In this document: positions 8,802-16,812 of the stretch, in pieces
How the letters are laid out: every line of letters starts with the position of its first letter
Position numbering within the stretch: position 1 is the stretch's first letter
Source of the DNA: JAENVU01 sp963765075
GTDB lineage: Bacteria > Actinomycetota > Acidimicrobiia > IMCC26256 > JAENVU01
NCBI GenBank assembly: GCA_963765075.1
Contig: CAVXVA010000008.1
Coordinates: 744,001 to 808,000 of the forward strand
Length of the DNA stretch: 64,000 nt
Direction: 5' to 3'
Position numbers and translations under genes: made by a program
Notes under the pieces: generated by a model
What the model was told of the DNA's origin: nothing
What the model saw: only the letters and a program-made list of their open reading frames with translations
Database searches by the model: none

Positions 8802-9901
8802 GAGTGCGCCGCCGACATCTCGGTCGGGGGGGAGTCGGCATGCACCTTGGCGCGGCGCGTGAGTGGAGCGAGGAGCGGGACGAGCGCCATCGCGACCATG
8901 GGATCGAATCGGGGCCAGGTCACCGGGCTCGCGTACCACGCCAGCGTCGGGTTGTCGGCCGCAGTCAAGACCCCGAGTGCCAACGGGCTGAGGACGACCA
9001 CGGCCATCAGGAGCCAGTCGGCCGCCTGAAGTTGGCGTGGCCGATACGTGCGTCGTTGCACGCCCAGTGAACTGCGCCACACTCCCGCGACCAGGGCCAC
9101 ACTTCCGATGATCCCGCAGACCAACGCGGTCGTCGCACCGTTGCCGATGAGTGCGAGAAAACCGACACCGAACGCGAGGAGTGCGAGCAGCACGCACCAG
9201 CCGGCTTCCACGTCGGCGCGCGCAGGGCCGCGAATTCCGAATCCGCGCGAGTCCATCGATTCGGCCAGCGCGACCGAGCGTTCCATCCCTCGTTCGAGGA
9301 CCGGCAGGATGGACCGGAGGATCCGTCCGCGTCGGACCGCACGCCCACCGGTCCTCGCGCGGTCGGCCTCGCGGACGGCGCGCATCGACTCGATCGTGGA
9401 CGGGATGTAGGCGAGGGCCACAGTCACGATCACTCCGAGTTCGTAGAACGATCGGGGGGTGGACTGCACCAACTCGTAGTGGGACCAGATGGTATTGACC
9501 GCACCGAAGACCGCCATCACGCCGATGACGGTGAACGCCACCGCCGCGGCTTGCAACACGATGTCGCTCTCGACGCTCCCGCCGACCGTGAACCCGCCGA
9601 GGACGTCGGGCATCGTGGCCTGGGGCACGGTGAAGAGGATGTGGAGGCCGTTGTGCGTGGTGAGTGCCGCGATGGCGACGCGGAACACGCCGAACACGAG
9701 GCCGAGTCCGACGAGGATCGGGAAGGCCTGACGGTACGGACCATCGGGGGCGTGAGCCTCGACCATCACCCAGGAGATTCCCACCACGAGGGCGACATAG
9801 ACCGGGCTCGGCGCGAGCTGGACCGACGCAGCGGCCGCGATCGCCCACACCAACCACGCCATGGAATGGAAGGGGCGCGGCGTTGCCGCGGGCCGATGCA
9901 T
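8798..9901 (-). CDS. ecfT: ECF transporter transmembrane (T) component
   Basis: A 367-aa membrane protein with the CbiQ/EcfT architecture: N-terminal helices, then a cytoplasmic coupling region that carries the two short Ala-Arg-Gly-type motifs contacting the ATPases, here around ADRARTGG and AESMDSRGFG. Additional C-terminal helices make it longer than a minimal EcfT. It is the first gene of the minus-strand ECF operon and overlaps the ATPase gene by 4 bp. The upstream region is shared with the divergent riboswitch gene. No riboswitch consensus is seen in the orientation of this operon. Confidence 0.92.
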   Translation of the reverse strand: MHRPAATPRPFHSMAWLVWAIAAAASVQLAPSPVYVALVVGISWVMVEAHAPDGPYRQAFPILVGLGLVFGVFRVAIAALTTHNGLHILFTVPQATMPDVLGGFTVGGSVESDIVLQAAAVAFTVIGVMAVFGAVNTIWSHYELVQSTPRSFYELGVIVTVALAYIPSTIESMRAVREADRARTGGRAVRRGRILRSILPVLERGMERSVALAESMDSRGFGIRGPARADVEAGWCVLLALLAFGVGFLALIGNGATTALVCGIIGSVALVAGVWRSSLGVQRRTYRPRQLQAADWLLMAVVVLSPLALGVLTAADNPTLAWYASPVTWPRFDPMVAMALVPLLAPLTRRAKVHADSPPTEMSAAHS

Positions 9902-9944
9902 TCCCCTAGGGTGCCCGCTCGGACACGGTCATGCCCAACCCCGG

Positions 9945-10090
9945 ATGGTGGGCGTGACTCTTCCGGGTCGGCTACGGGCCGGTTCGGAGGGTGGAGGAAG
10001 CCGGTGCGAGACCGGCGCTGACCCGCAACTGTGAGCGTCAGAACGGGAAATCCGTTCGAAGGCGTGAGCCAGGACCACCGCCGTGTTCCG
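9945..10090 (+). promoter_or_regulatory. Cobalamin (AdoCbl-type) riboswitch
   Basis: Plus-strand sequence matches the cobalamin riboswitch core in order: GGAAGCCGGTGCGAGACCGG (10004 onward), CGCTGACCCGCAACTGTGAG, AAATCCG, and the B12-box-like GAGCCAGGACCACCG near 10064-10080. GGTGG near 9947 and CCACC near 10075 can close the outer helix. It ends about 75 nt before the ATG of the transcobalamin-like gene, whose Shine-Dalgarno (GGAGG at 10157) is the likely expression platform target. Boundaries are approximate. Riboswitches of this class repress downstream genes when cobalamin is plentiful. Confidence 0.9.
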
Positions 10091-10166
10091 CCGGTTCGCC
10101 GGTGTGTCCGCCCCCGATGGGGTCCAGCAGAACGGTCCTCGAGGCGAGGGGCCGGCGGAGGTTCAG

Positions 10167-11027
10167 ATGGCTCGATGGCGCGCGGTGCTCGGATCCACCC
10201 TGGTGGTGGTCAGCGCGAGTGCGACGATCCCCGCACTCCCGACGATGACGGCCCGTGCGGCCGGAACCCATCGGGCGATGGTCATCGTCGACACTGGTTC
10301 CACCACCTACCAGCGGGTCGTGACCTTCAGTTCCGACTCGATCACCGGGATCCAGGCGCTCGACCTCGCCGGAGCGAACCCGGTCGTGTATTCCTACGCA
10401 GGGCAGGGTGGTGCGGTATGTCGCTTGTTCGGCGTCGGTCGCGACGCCGGGCCGAACTGTCTTGGCGGTGGCGACGGTGACAACCGGTACTGGGCCTATT
10501 TCCGCGCGCCGAGCGGTACCTCGTCGTTCACCTACTCCCGAGCCGGCGCGGGTTCCGTGCAGGTGCGCGACGGAGACGTCGAGGGTTGGAAGTTCTCGAC
10601 CGGCCAGGGACCCGCGTGGTCGGCCATCCCGGTGGATCCCGCCACGACGACGACCACGGCGGGCACCGCGCCACCCACCGGCGGCCCGGCGAGCCCATCG
10701 AGTCCCTCGCCCGCCGGCCCCGCGAATCCTTCGGCGGCAGCTGCCGGTGCGTCGCCATCTGCGGCTGATCTGCTCCGGATCGCCGCCCTGCTCGAGGCGG
10801 CGTCAACCACGACCACATCGACACCGCCGACCACCACCGAGGCCCGTTCGGTGGAGGTCAAAGGCGCGAGCGCCCGACGAGGCGCCGCAGTCACCAAGGC
10901 CGGAACCGGCATCGTCGACGACGGAACCGACTGGCCGGTCTCGTTGATCGCGTTCGGTGCCGCGATCGTCGCGATCCTCGGTGTCGGCCTGTACGTGCGG
11001 CGCACGCGTCACCGCCCGATACCGTAG
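10167..11027 (+). CDS. Membrane-anchored surface protein with transcobalamin-C-terminal-like (DUF4430-type) domain
   Basis: 286 aa. A signal peptide covers about residues 1-33. A globular domain at 36-155 resembles the C-terminal domain of transcobalamin/intrinsic factor, with a two-Cys segment (C85, C98) followed by NRYWAYF. Then comes a long Thr/Pro/Ser/Ala linker with runs such as TTTTTAG, and a single C-terminal helix (WPVSLIAFGAAIVAILGVGL) with a basic cytoplasmic tail. This is the shape of a wall-spanning surface protein. ATG 10167 is chosen because GGAGG precedes it and the longer frame would start inside the riboswitch. The riboswitch upstream and the divergent ECF operon suggest cobalamin capture at the cell surface and delivery to the transporter. 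Binding itself is inferred. Confidence 0.8.
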   Translation: MARWRAVLGSTLVVVSASATIPALPTMTARAAGTHRAMVIVDTGSTTYQRVVTFSSDSITGIQALDLAGANPVVYSYAGQGGAVCRLFGVGRDAGPNCLGGGDGDNRYWAYFRAPSGTSSFTYSRAGAGSVQVRDGDVEGWKFSTGQGPAWSAIPVDPATTTTTAGTAPPTGGPASPSSPSPAGPANPSAAAAGASPSAADLLRIAALLEAASTTTTSTPPTTTEARSVEVKGASARRGAAVTKAGTGIVDDGTDWPVSLIAFGAAIVAILGVGLYVRRTRHRPIP

Positions 11028-11036
11028 GTACCCATC

Positions 11037-11066
11037 GGGACAAGCGAACGAATGTTCGTCTATCCT
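11037..11066 (+). promoter_or_regulatory. Putative promoter of the methyltransferase-nuclease cassette
   Basis: GGGACA (11037-11042) and TATCCT (11061-11066) are 18 bp apart and resemble -35 and -10 hexamers. The LexA-type palindrome fills the spacer. The predicted transcript would begin well upstream of GTG 11118 and contain its AAAGGTGG ribosome binding site. Confidence 0.5.
11045..11058 (+). promoter_or_regulatory. Putative LexA (SOS) box CGAACGAATGTTCG
   Basis: CGAAC-GAAT-GTTCG is a palindrome with a four-base centre. It matches the Gram-positive/actinobacterial LexA consensus CGAAC-N4-GTTCG, and the centre GAAT fits the RNRY form. It lies between the -35-like and -10-like hexamers of the cassette promoter, where a repressor would block RNA polymerase. 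It also overlaps the upstream ATG at 11052, which argues against that ATG as the true start. Confidence 0.6.
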
Positions 11067-11117
11067 GAGCTGAAGCGCATTCGACACGTGCTCGATGTCG
11101 GGCAAAGGTGGAAACTC

Positions 11118-12566
11118 GTGAACGAAGCTCGGCACGGAACCACAACCTCGAACTTTGGCGTTTCGCGACGGGAAAGCCACGACGCCTCAGGTTTCTACGA
11201 CCGCTTCACGCCGCCGGTCCTCAGCGACCTGGCTGACGTCGACCCGCGCAAGGATATTGACGACATCTTCGTCGGCAACTCGACGCATATGGAGAAGATC
11301 GCCACGAATTCTGCTGCGCTGGTCGTGACCTCTCCGCCGTACTTCGCGGGGAAGGCCTACGAGGAAGCGCTCGGTGAAGGGGCGATTCCCGCGACGTACC
11401 TCGAGTACCTGAAAATGCTCGAGTCCGTCTTCGAGGAATGCGCTCGGGTCCTCGAGCCGGGTGGACGCATCGCGGTCAACGTCGCCAACCTCGGACGGAA
11501 GCCGTACCGCTCACTGTCGTCAGACGTCATCGACATCTTGCAGGGGCTGGGGCTTCTACTTCGGGGTGAGGTGATTTGGCAGAAGGCGCGCGGGGCGGGG
11601 GGCTCGTGTGCATGGGGTTCGTTCCAGCGACCCGGCAATCCGGTGCTCCGAGACTTGACCGAGCGTGTCGTGATCGCGAGCAAGGGTCGATTCGATCGTG
11701 CGTTGTCAGCCACGAAGCGCGAGAAGGAGGGACTTCCCCACAAGTGGTCGCTGTCCAAGGACGAGTTCATGGAGGCAACCACCGACATCTGGGAGATCCC
11801 GCCCGAGAGTGCGACGAGGGTCGGTCACCCCGCCCCGTTCCCCGTTGAGCTCCCGGAACGACTCATCCACCTCTACACGTATTACAACGATCTGGTCGTT
11901 GATCCGTTCATGGGTTCAGGCACGACCGCGATCGCCGCGATCCGCACTCGTCGCCATTACGCGGGCTACGACACCGATCGGGAATATGTCCATGCGGCGA
12001 AGGCTCGGATCGAGGCCGAACGGCTTCGGCTTGTTCAGCTCAAAGAGCACGACGAGGAACCGATCACTGTGGTGCTGCCGGCAGTGCCGATGCCCGTAGG
12101 AGAAACCGACGACTTTCAAGCGCGCGCCGGTCGCGAAGGGCGCGCTGCGAAAGAGATCGCCGAGCAGGTGCTGGCGGGGTGCGGGTTCGTGAACATTGAG
12201 TCCGATGTGAAGTTCTCTTCAGGAGTGGAGGTGAACTTTGCGGCCACCGACGCTCTCGGCACGCGCTGGTTCTTCGATGTCTCAGGAGGATTCACCAGTA
12301 GCCGACCGGGCTTGAAGCGAACGGACACGCTCTGGAAGGCGCTCGGGAAGGCATTGGTACTGAACGGAACCGAACCGAAGACGCCGCTGGTGTTGTTGAC
12401 CACCCATGCTCCGACCCCGAAAAGTGCAGGCGCGGCCTCGCTGAAGGTCGTGACTGGTCGCGACAAGCCGATTCGGGCTGTGCTCGAGATGCTGTCTCCT
12501 GCCGGACAGCTCACGCTCCGACAGTTCGCGGGGCGCGGACCCGATATCGACGTCGCCGGTGCCTGA
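11118..12566 (+). CDS. Beta-class DNA methyltransferase with C-terminal degenerate PD-(D/E)XK nuclease-like domain
   Basis: 482 aa from GTG 11118, preceded by AAAGGTGG. The catalytic motif TSPPY (residues 71-75) comes before the AdoMet motif DPFMGSGTT (262-270), the beta-class order; TSPPY favours N4-cytosine methylation, though N6-adenine is possible. Residues 331-447 align with the separate nuclease at 12914-13333: DFQA, GR, GVE, RPGLxRTDTL and TxHxP recur in the same order. At the nuclease active-site positions this domain has N373 and D387-x-S389 instead of D and E-x-K, so it is probably catalytically dead and used for dimerisation or DNA recognition. GC is lower than in flanking genes, suggesting transfer. 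An upstream ATG (11052) lies inside the LexA-like palindrome and is less likely. Confidence 0.85.
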   Translation: MNEARHGTTTSNFGVSRRESHDASGFYDRFTPPVLSDLADVDPRKDIDDIFVGNSTHMEKIATNSAALVVTSPPYFAGKAYEEALGEGAIPATYLEYLKMLESVFEECARVLEPGGRIAVNVANLGRKPYRSLSSDVIDILQGLGLLLRGEVIWQKARGAGGSCAWGSFQRPGNPVLRDLTERVVIASKGRFDRALSATKREKEGLPHKWSLSKDEFMEATTDIWEIPPESATRVGHPAPFPVELPERLIHLYTYYNDLVVDPFMGSGTTAIAAIRTRRHYAGYDTDREYVHAAKARIEAERLRLVQLKEHDEEPITVVLPAVPMPVGETDDFQARAGREGRAAKEIAEQVLAGCGFVNIESDVKFSSGVEVNFAATDALGTRWFFDVSGGFTSSRPGLKRTDTLWKALGKALVLNGTEPKTPLVLLTTHAPTPKSAGAASLKVVTGRDKPIRAVLEMLSPAGQLTLRQFAGRGPDIDVAGA

Positions 12567-12921
12567 AGAATCGCAGGAGCATCGCTGGCCGGGCCGTCTG
12601 GCCGTCGGCGTGTACCGCGGGGATCCACCTGAGGTGTTCCTGGCATCCTCGGATGCGGTGCTCGGGCGCGTGCTGGCGCTGAAACTCGTGGCTCCTTCGG
12701 ACCCCGCCGAACTGCGGGCGAGTGGAGTACTCGACGAGGTGCGTTCGGCGCTCCTCGAAGAACGGTGGGCGGACGCCGTGGTCGCCTGGATGGATGCGAC
12801 CGGCTCGACGGTCGATGGGTACCCGGACGAAGACGTCTGGACCGACGCCCGCCTCGACTCCGAGTTCACGGCGCTCGAACTGCGTATGACCAGGGTCTTT
12901 CGGGATGGTGACGGTGAGTGA
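12559..12921 (+). CDS. Small acidic protein of the methyltransferase-nuclease cassette, unknown function
   Basis: 120 aa, GTG start, overlapping the methyltransferase stop by 8 bp and the nuclease start by 8 bp, so it is translationally coupled to both. No known domain is recognised. It has a short beta-rich N-terminus (GRLAVGVYRG), a helical middle (VLDEVRSALLEERWADAVVAW) and a strongly acidic C-terminal half with a Trp and several Asp/Glu residues. There is no helix-turn-helix, so it does not look like a classical restriction-modification controller protein. By position it could be a chaperone, inhibitor or specificity partner of the nuclease. That is inference only. Confidence 0.7.
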   Translation: MPEESQEHRWPGRLAVGVYRGDPPEVFLASSDAVLGRVLALKLVAPSDPAELRASGVLDEVRSALLEERWADAVVAWMDATGSTVDGYPDEDVWTDARLDSEFTALELRMTRVFRDGDGE

Positions 12922-13333
12922 CTTCCAGGCGTCGGCGGGCGAACAGGGCCGGCGCTTCGCCGAGCAATGCGCCGCCTTCTTGCGCGGGCGCGGCTGGACC
13001 GTGGGCGACCCGCTCCGCCTCCGCGAGGTCGGCGTCGAAATCGATGCCGTCGGGACAAGTCCCGGCGGTTCTGTGGTCTGGTTCGAGTACAAGGGAAGCG
13101 TTCAGGGCCGCCGACCCGGCCTGCGCCGTACGGACACTTTGAAGAAGGCAATCGCCAACGGCGCCCTCATCCACGCGGTCGAGCCCGTCAGTCCCTACGT
13201 CGTCATCACGTCCCATCTGCCCGAGGGCGGGAGCGGTGGGGCCATGCTCGAAGCTGCGATTCGTCTGGGCTACCTGACCGACGTCGTGTGCTTGTACGAC
13301 CCATCCACACACGATCGGCTTGACCGATGGTGA
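12914..13333 (+). CDS. Putative PD-(D/E)XK endonuclease, paralogue of the methyltransferase C-terminal domain
   Basis: 139 aa from GTG 12914; ATG 12905 and GTG 12908 are in-frame alternatives. A helix with E17 precedes GVEIDAV (D44) and, 14 residues later, WFEYKGS (E58-x-K60): the spacing and residues of a PD-(D/E)XK active site. The following RRPGLRRTDTLKKAI block (from residue 66) and TSHLP (99-103) match the C-terminal domain of the methyltransferase, which lacks the acidic residue and the lysine. The most economical reading is a restriction-like effector that pairs with, or shares DNA recognition with, the degenerate domain. No similarity to a named restriction enzyme is claimed. Confidence 0.75.
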   Translation: MSDFQASAGEQGRRFAEQCAAFLRGRGWTVGDPLRLREVGVEIDAVGTSPGGSVVWFEYKGSVQGRRPGLRRTDTLKKAIANGALIHAVEPVSPYVVITSHLPEGGSGGAMLEAAIRLGYLTDVVCLYDPSTHDRLDRW

Positions 13334-13362
13334 CCGAGGCGGCCGCCGAGGACGACGCGCCC

Positions 13363-13368
13363 TAACGT
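13363..13368 (+). promoter_or_regulatory. Putative -10 element (TAACGT) for leaderless ccdA
   Basis: TAACGT lies 7 nt before GTG 13376, with no ribosome binding site between. It separates ccdA transcriptionally from the nuclease cassette. Confidence 0.5.
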
Positions 13369-13375
13369 CGTCGGC

Positions 13376-14137
13376 GTGCTCTTCGCAGTCACGACGCAGA
13401 ACGTCGGATTGCTCGTGGCCTTCGGCGGCGGGATGATCTCGATTCTTTCGCCGTGCGTGCTGCCTATGGTGCCGGGCTATCTCAGCGTGGTCAGTGGCGT
13501 GTCGATCGCGGAGATGCAGGATGGTGAGCGCGCCAACCTCGGCCGCGTCGCATGGACGACCGGGCTGTTCACCCTCGGGTTCGGTTCGGTCTTCACGATC
13601 CTCGGACTCGCGGCGAGCAGCATCGGACAGGCGGCCTTCGACAACCAGACCACGCTCACTCGGGTATCGGGCGGGGTCATCATGGCGATGGCCCTCTATC
13701 TGGCCGGTTCGCAGGTGCTGCGAGCGCCGCGCCTCTATCCGGAAAAGCGGATTCACGTCGGACGCCGGTTCGGGTGGGCGACGGCCTTCGTGGTCGGGGC
13801 GGCGTTCGGCTTCGGCTGGTCGCCGTGCCTCGGACCCGTGCTCGCTGCGGTGTTCGGTGTGGCGGCCACCCAAACGTCGGCGCGCGCGGTCGGACTCCTC
13901 GTGGCCTACTCCGTGGGGATGGGCGTCTCGTTCCTCGTCCTCGGCCTCGTCCTCGGCGCGTCGAGTCCCGCGTTGCGGTTCCTACATCGGCACAGTCGCG
14001 CGATCACACTCTTCTCCGCTGCGGTGTTGTTCGGATTCGGACTCCTGCTCCTGCTCGACCAACTCTCCTGGCTGACCGCGCGCCTGGCGGACCTGCTCGA
14101 CTCCATTGGCCTCGGCGATCTCGTCGACGTGGGGTAA
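13376..14137 (+). CDS. ccdA: CcdA-family cytochrome c biogenesis / thiol-disulfide transmembrane protein
   Basis: A 253-aa polytopic protein with six hydrophobic segments. The paired cysteines characteristic of CcdA/DsbD-beta are in LSPCVLPMVPGY near the N-terminus and WSPCLGPVLAAVF in the fourth segment. The family moves electrons from cytoplasmic thioredoxin across the membrane to reduce apocytochrome c or other extracytoplasmic thiols. No ResB/ResC or thioredoxin-like gene is adjacent, so the partner is elsewhere. It is a stand-alone gene before pgi. Confidence 0.92.
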   Translation: MLFAVTTQNVGLLVAFGGGMISILSPCVLPMVPGYLSVVSGVSIAEMQDGERANLGRVAWTTGLFTLGFGSVFTILGLAASSIGQAAFDNQTTLTRVSGGVIMAMALYLAGSQVLRAPRLYPEKRIHVGRRFGWATAFVVGAAFGFGWSPCLGPVLAAVFGVAATQTSARAVGLLVAYSVGMGVSFLVLGLVLGASSPALRFLHRHSRAITLFSAAVLFGFGLLLLLDQLSWLTARLADLLDSIGLGDLVDVG

Positions 14138-14173
14138 CCCGTTCGGGGCCGAAGCGCGTGCCAGAATCGCCCG

Positions 14174-15793
<1,620 letters not shown>

Positions 15794-15801
15794 GGAGTCT
15801 C

Positions 15802-16812
15802 ATGCAACTCGGAATGGTCGGACTCGGCCGGATGGGTGCGAACCTCGTCCGCCGACTCATGCGCGATGGTCACGACTGCGTGGTCTTCGACGTGAACGCG
15901 GACTCCGTGGCCCAGCTGGTCTCCGAGGGCGCGACCGGTGCGGCGAGCCTCGAGGAGTTCGTGCAACTCCTGACCCTGCCCCGAGCGGCCTGGATCATGG
16001 TGCCGGCCGCGTATGCCGGCCAGACCGTGACCGACCTCGCCGCGCTGATGAGCCGCGACGACATCATCATCGACGGTGGGAACTCCTACTACCGCGACGA
16101 CGTCGACCGGGCGGCCGCGCTCGCGCCGGCGGGGATCCACTACGTCGACATCGGGACGAGTGGCGGGGTGTTCGGGCTGGAGCGAGGCTTCTGTCTGATG
16201 GTGGGGGGCGAGACTGCGACGGTCGAGCACCTCGATCCGATCCTGCGCACGATCGCGCCAGGTGTGGACGCCGCGCCGCGAACCCCGGGCAAGTCGGGGG
16301 AGCCCTCAGCTGCGGAGAACGGCTACTTGCACTGTGGCCCGGCCGGCGCCGGCCATTTCGTGAAGATGGTGCACAACGGGATCGAGTACGGGATCATGGC
16401 GGCCTACGCCGAGGGCCTCAACGTGTTGCACCATGCCGATGTAGGAACGAAGGATCGCGACCACGATGCGGAGACGACTCCGCTGCGCGACCCGCAGTAC
16501 TACCAGTACGACATCGACATCCCGGCGGTGACCGAGGTGTGGCGACGGGGGAGTGTCGTCGCCTCCTGGCTCCTCGATCTCGCGGCGCACGCGTTCTCGG
16601 AATCACCGACCTTGGCGGAATTCGAGGGCCGGGTCTCGGATTCGGGTGAGGGACGTTGGACCGCGCTGGCGGCCATCGACGAAGGCGTGCCGATCCATGT
16701 GCTCTCGGCGGCGTTGTTCGACCGGTTCGAGTCGCGCGAGGAGTCGGAGTTCGCGAACCGGATCCTGTCGGCGATGCGCAAGGAGTTTGGTGGCCATGCC
16801 GAAAAGTCCTGA
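15802..16812 (+). CDS. gnd: 6-phosphogluconate dehydrogenase (decarboxylating), short NAD-type
   Basis: 336 aa. It has the N-terminal Rossmann motif GLGRMGANL, IIDGGNSYYRDD, the catalytic region GPAGAGHFVKMVHNGIEYG and a single C-terminal helical domain. The length is that of the short GntZ/YqeC-type enzymes (about 300-340 aa), which often prefer NAD+, rather than the 470-aa NADP+ form. It oxidatively decarboxylates 6-phosphogluconate to ribulose-5-phosphate. ATG 15802 follows GAGGAG. Its 3' end overlaps zwf by 17 bp. Confidence 0.95.
   Translation: MQLGMVGLGRMGANLVRRLMRDGHDCVVFDVNADSVAQLVSEGATGAASLEEFVQLLTLPRAAWIMVPAAYAGQTVTDLAALMSRDDIIIDGGNSYYRDDVDRAAALAPAGIHYVDIGTSGGVFGLERGFCLMVGGETATVEHLDPILRTIAPGVDAAPRTPGKSGEPSAAENGYLHCGPAGAGHFVKMVHNGIEYGIMAAYAEGLNVLHHADVGTKDRDHDAETTPLRDPQYYQYDIDIPAVTEVWRRGSVVASWLLDLAAHAFSESPTLAEFEGRVSDSGEGRWTALAAIDEGVPIHVLSAALFDRFESREESEFANRILSAMRKEFGGHAEKS

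Noticed and set aside
9479..10021. A 180-aa plus-strand frame upstream of the riboswitch gene
   Set aside because: It runs antisense through ecfT and into the riboswitch, with no family pattern.
11052..11117. ATG 11052 as start of the methyltransferase
   Set aside because: It lies in the LexA-like palindrome and between the promoter hexamers; a better ribosome binding site precedes GTG 11118.
12559..12921. Controller (C) protein of a restriction-modification system
   Set aside because: No helix-turn-helix is visible, and the protein is acidic with mixed helix and strand.
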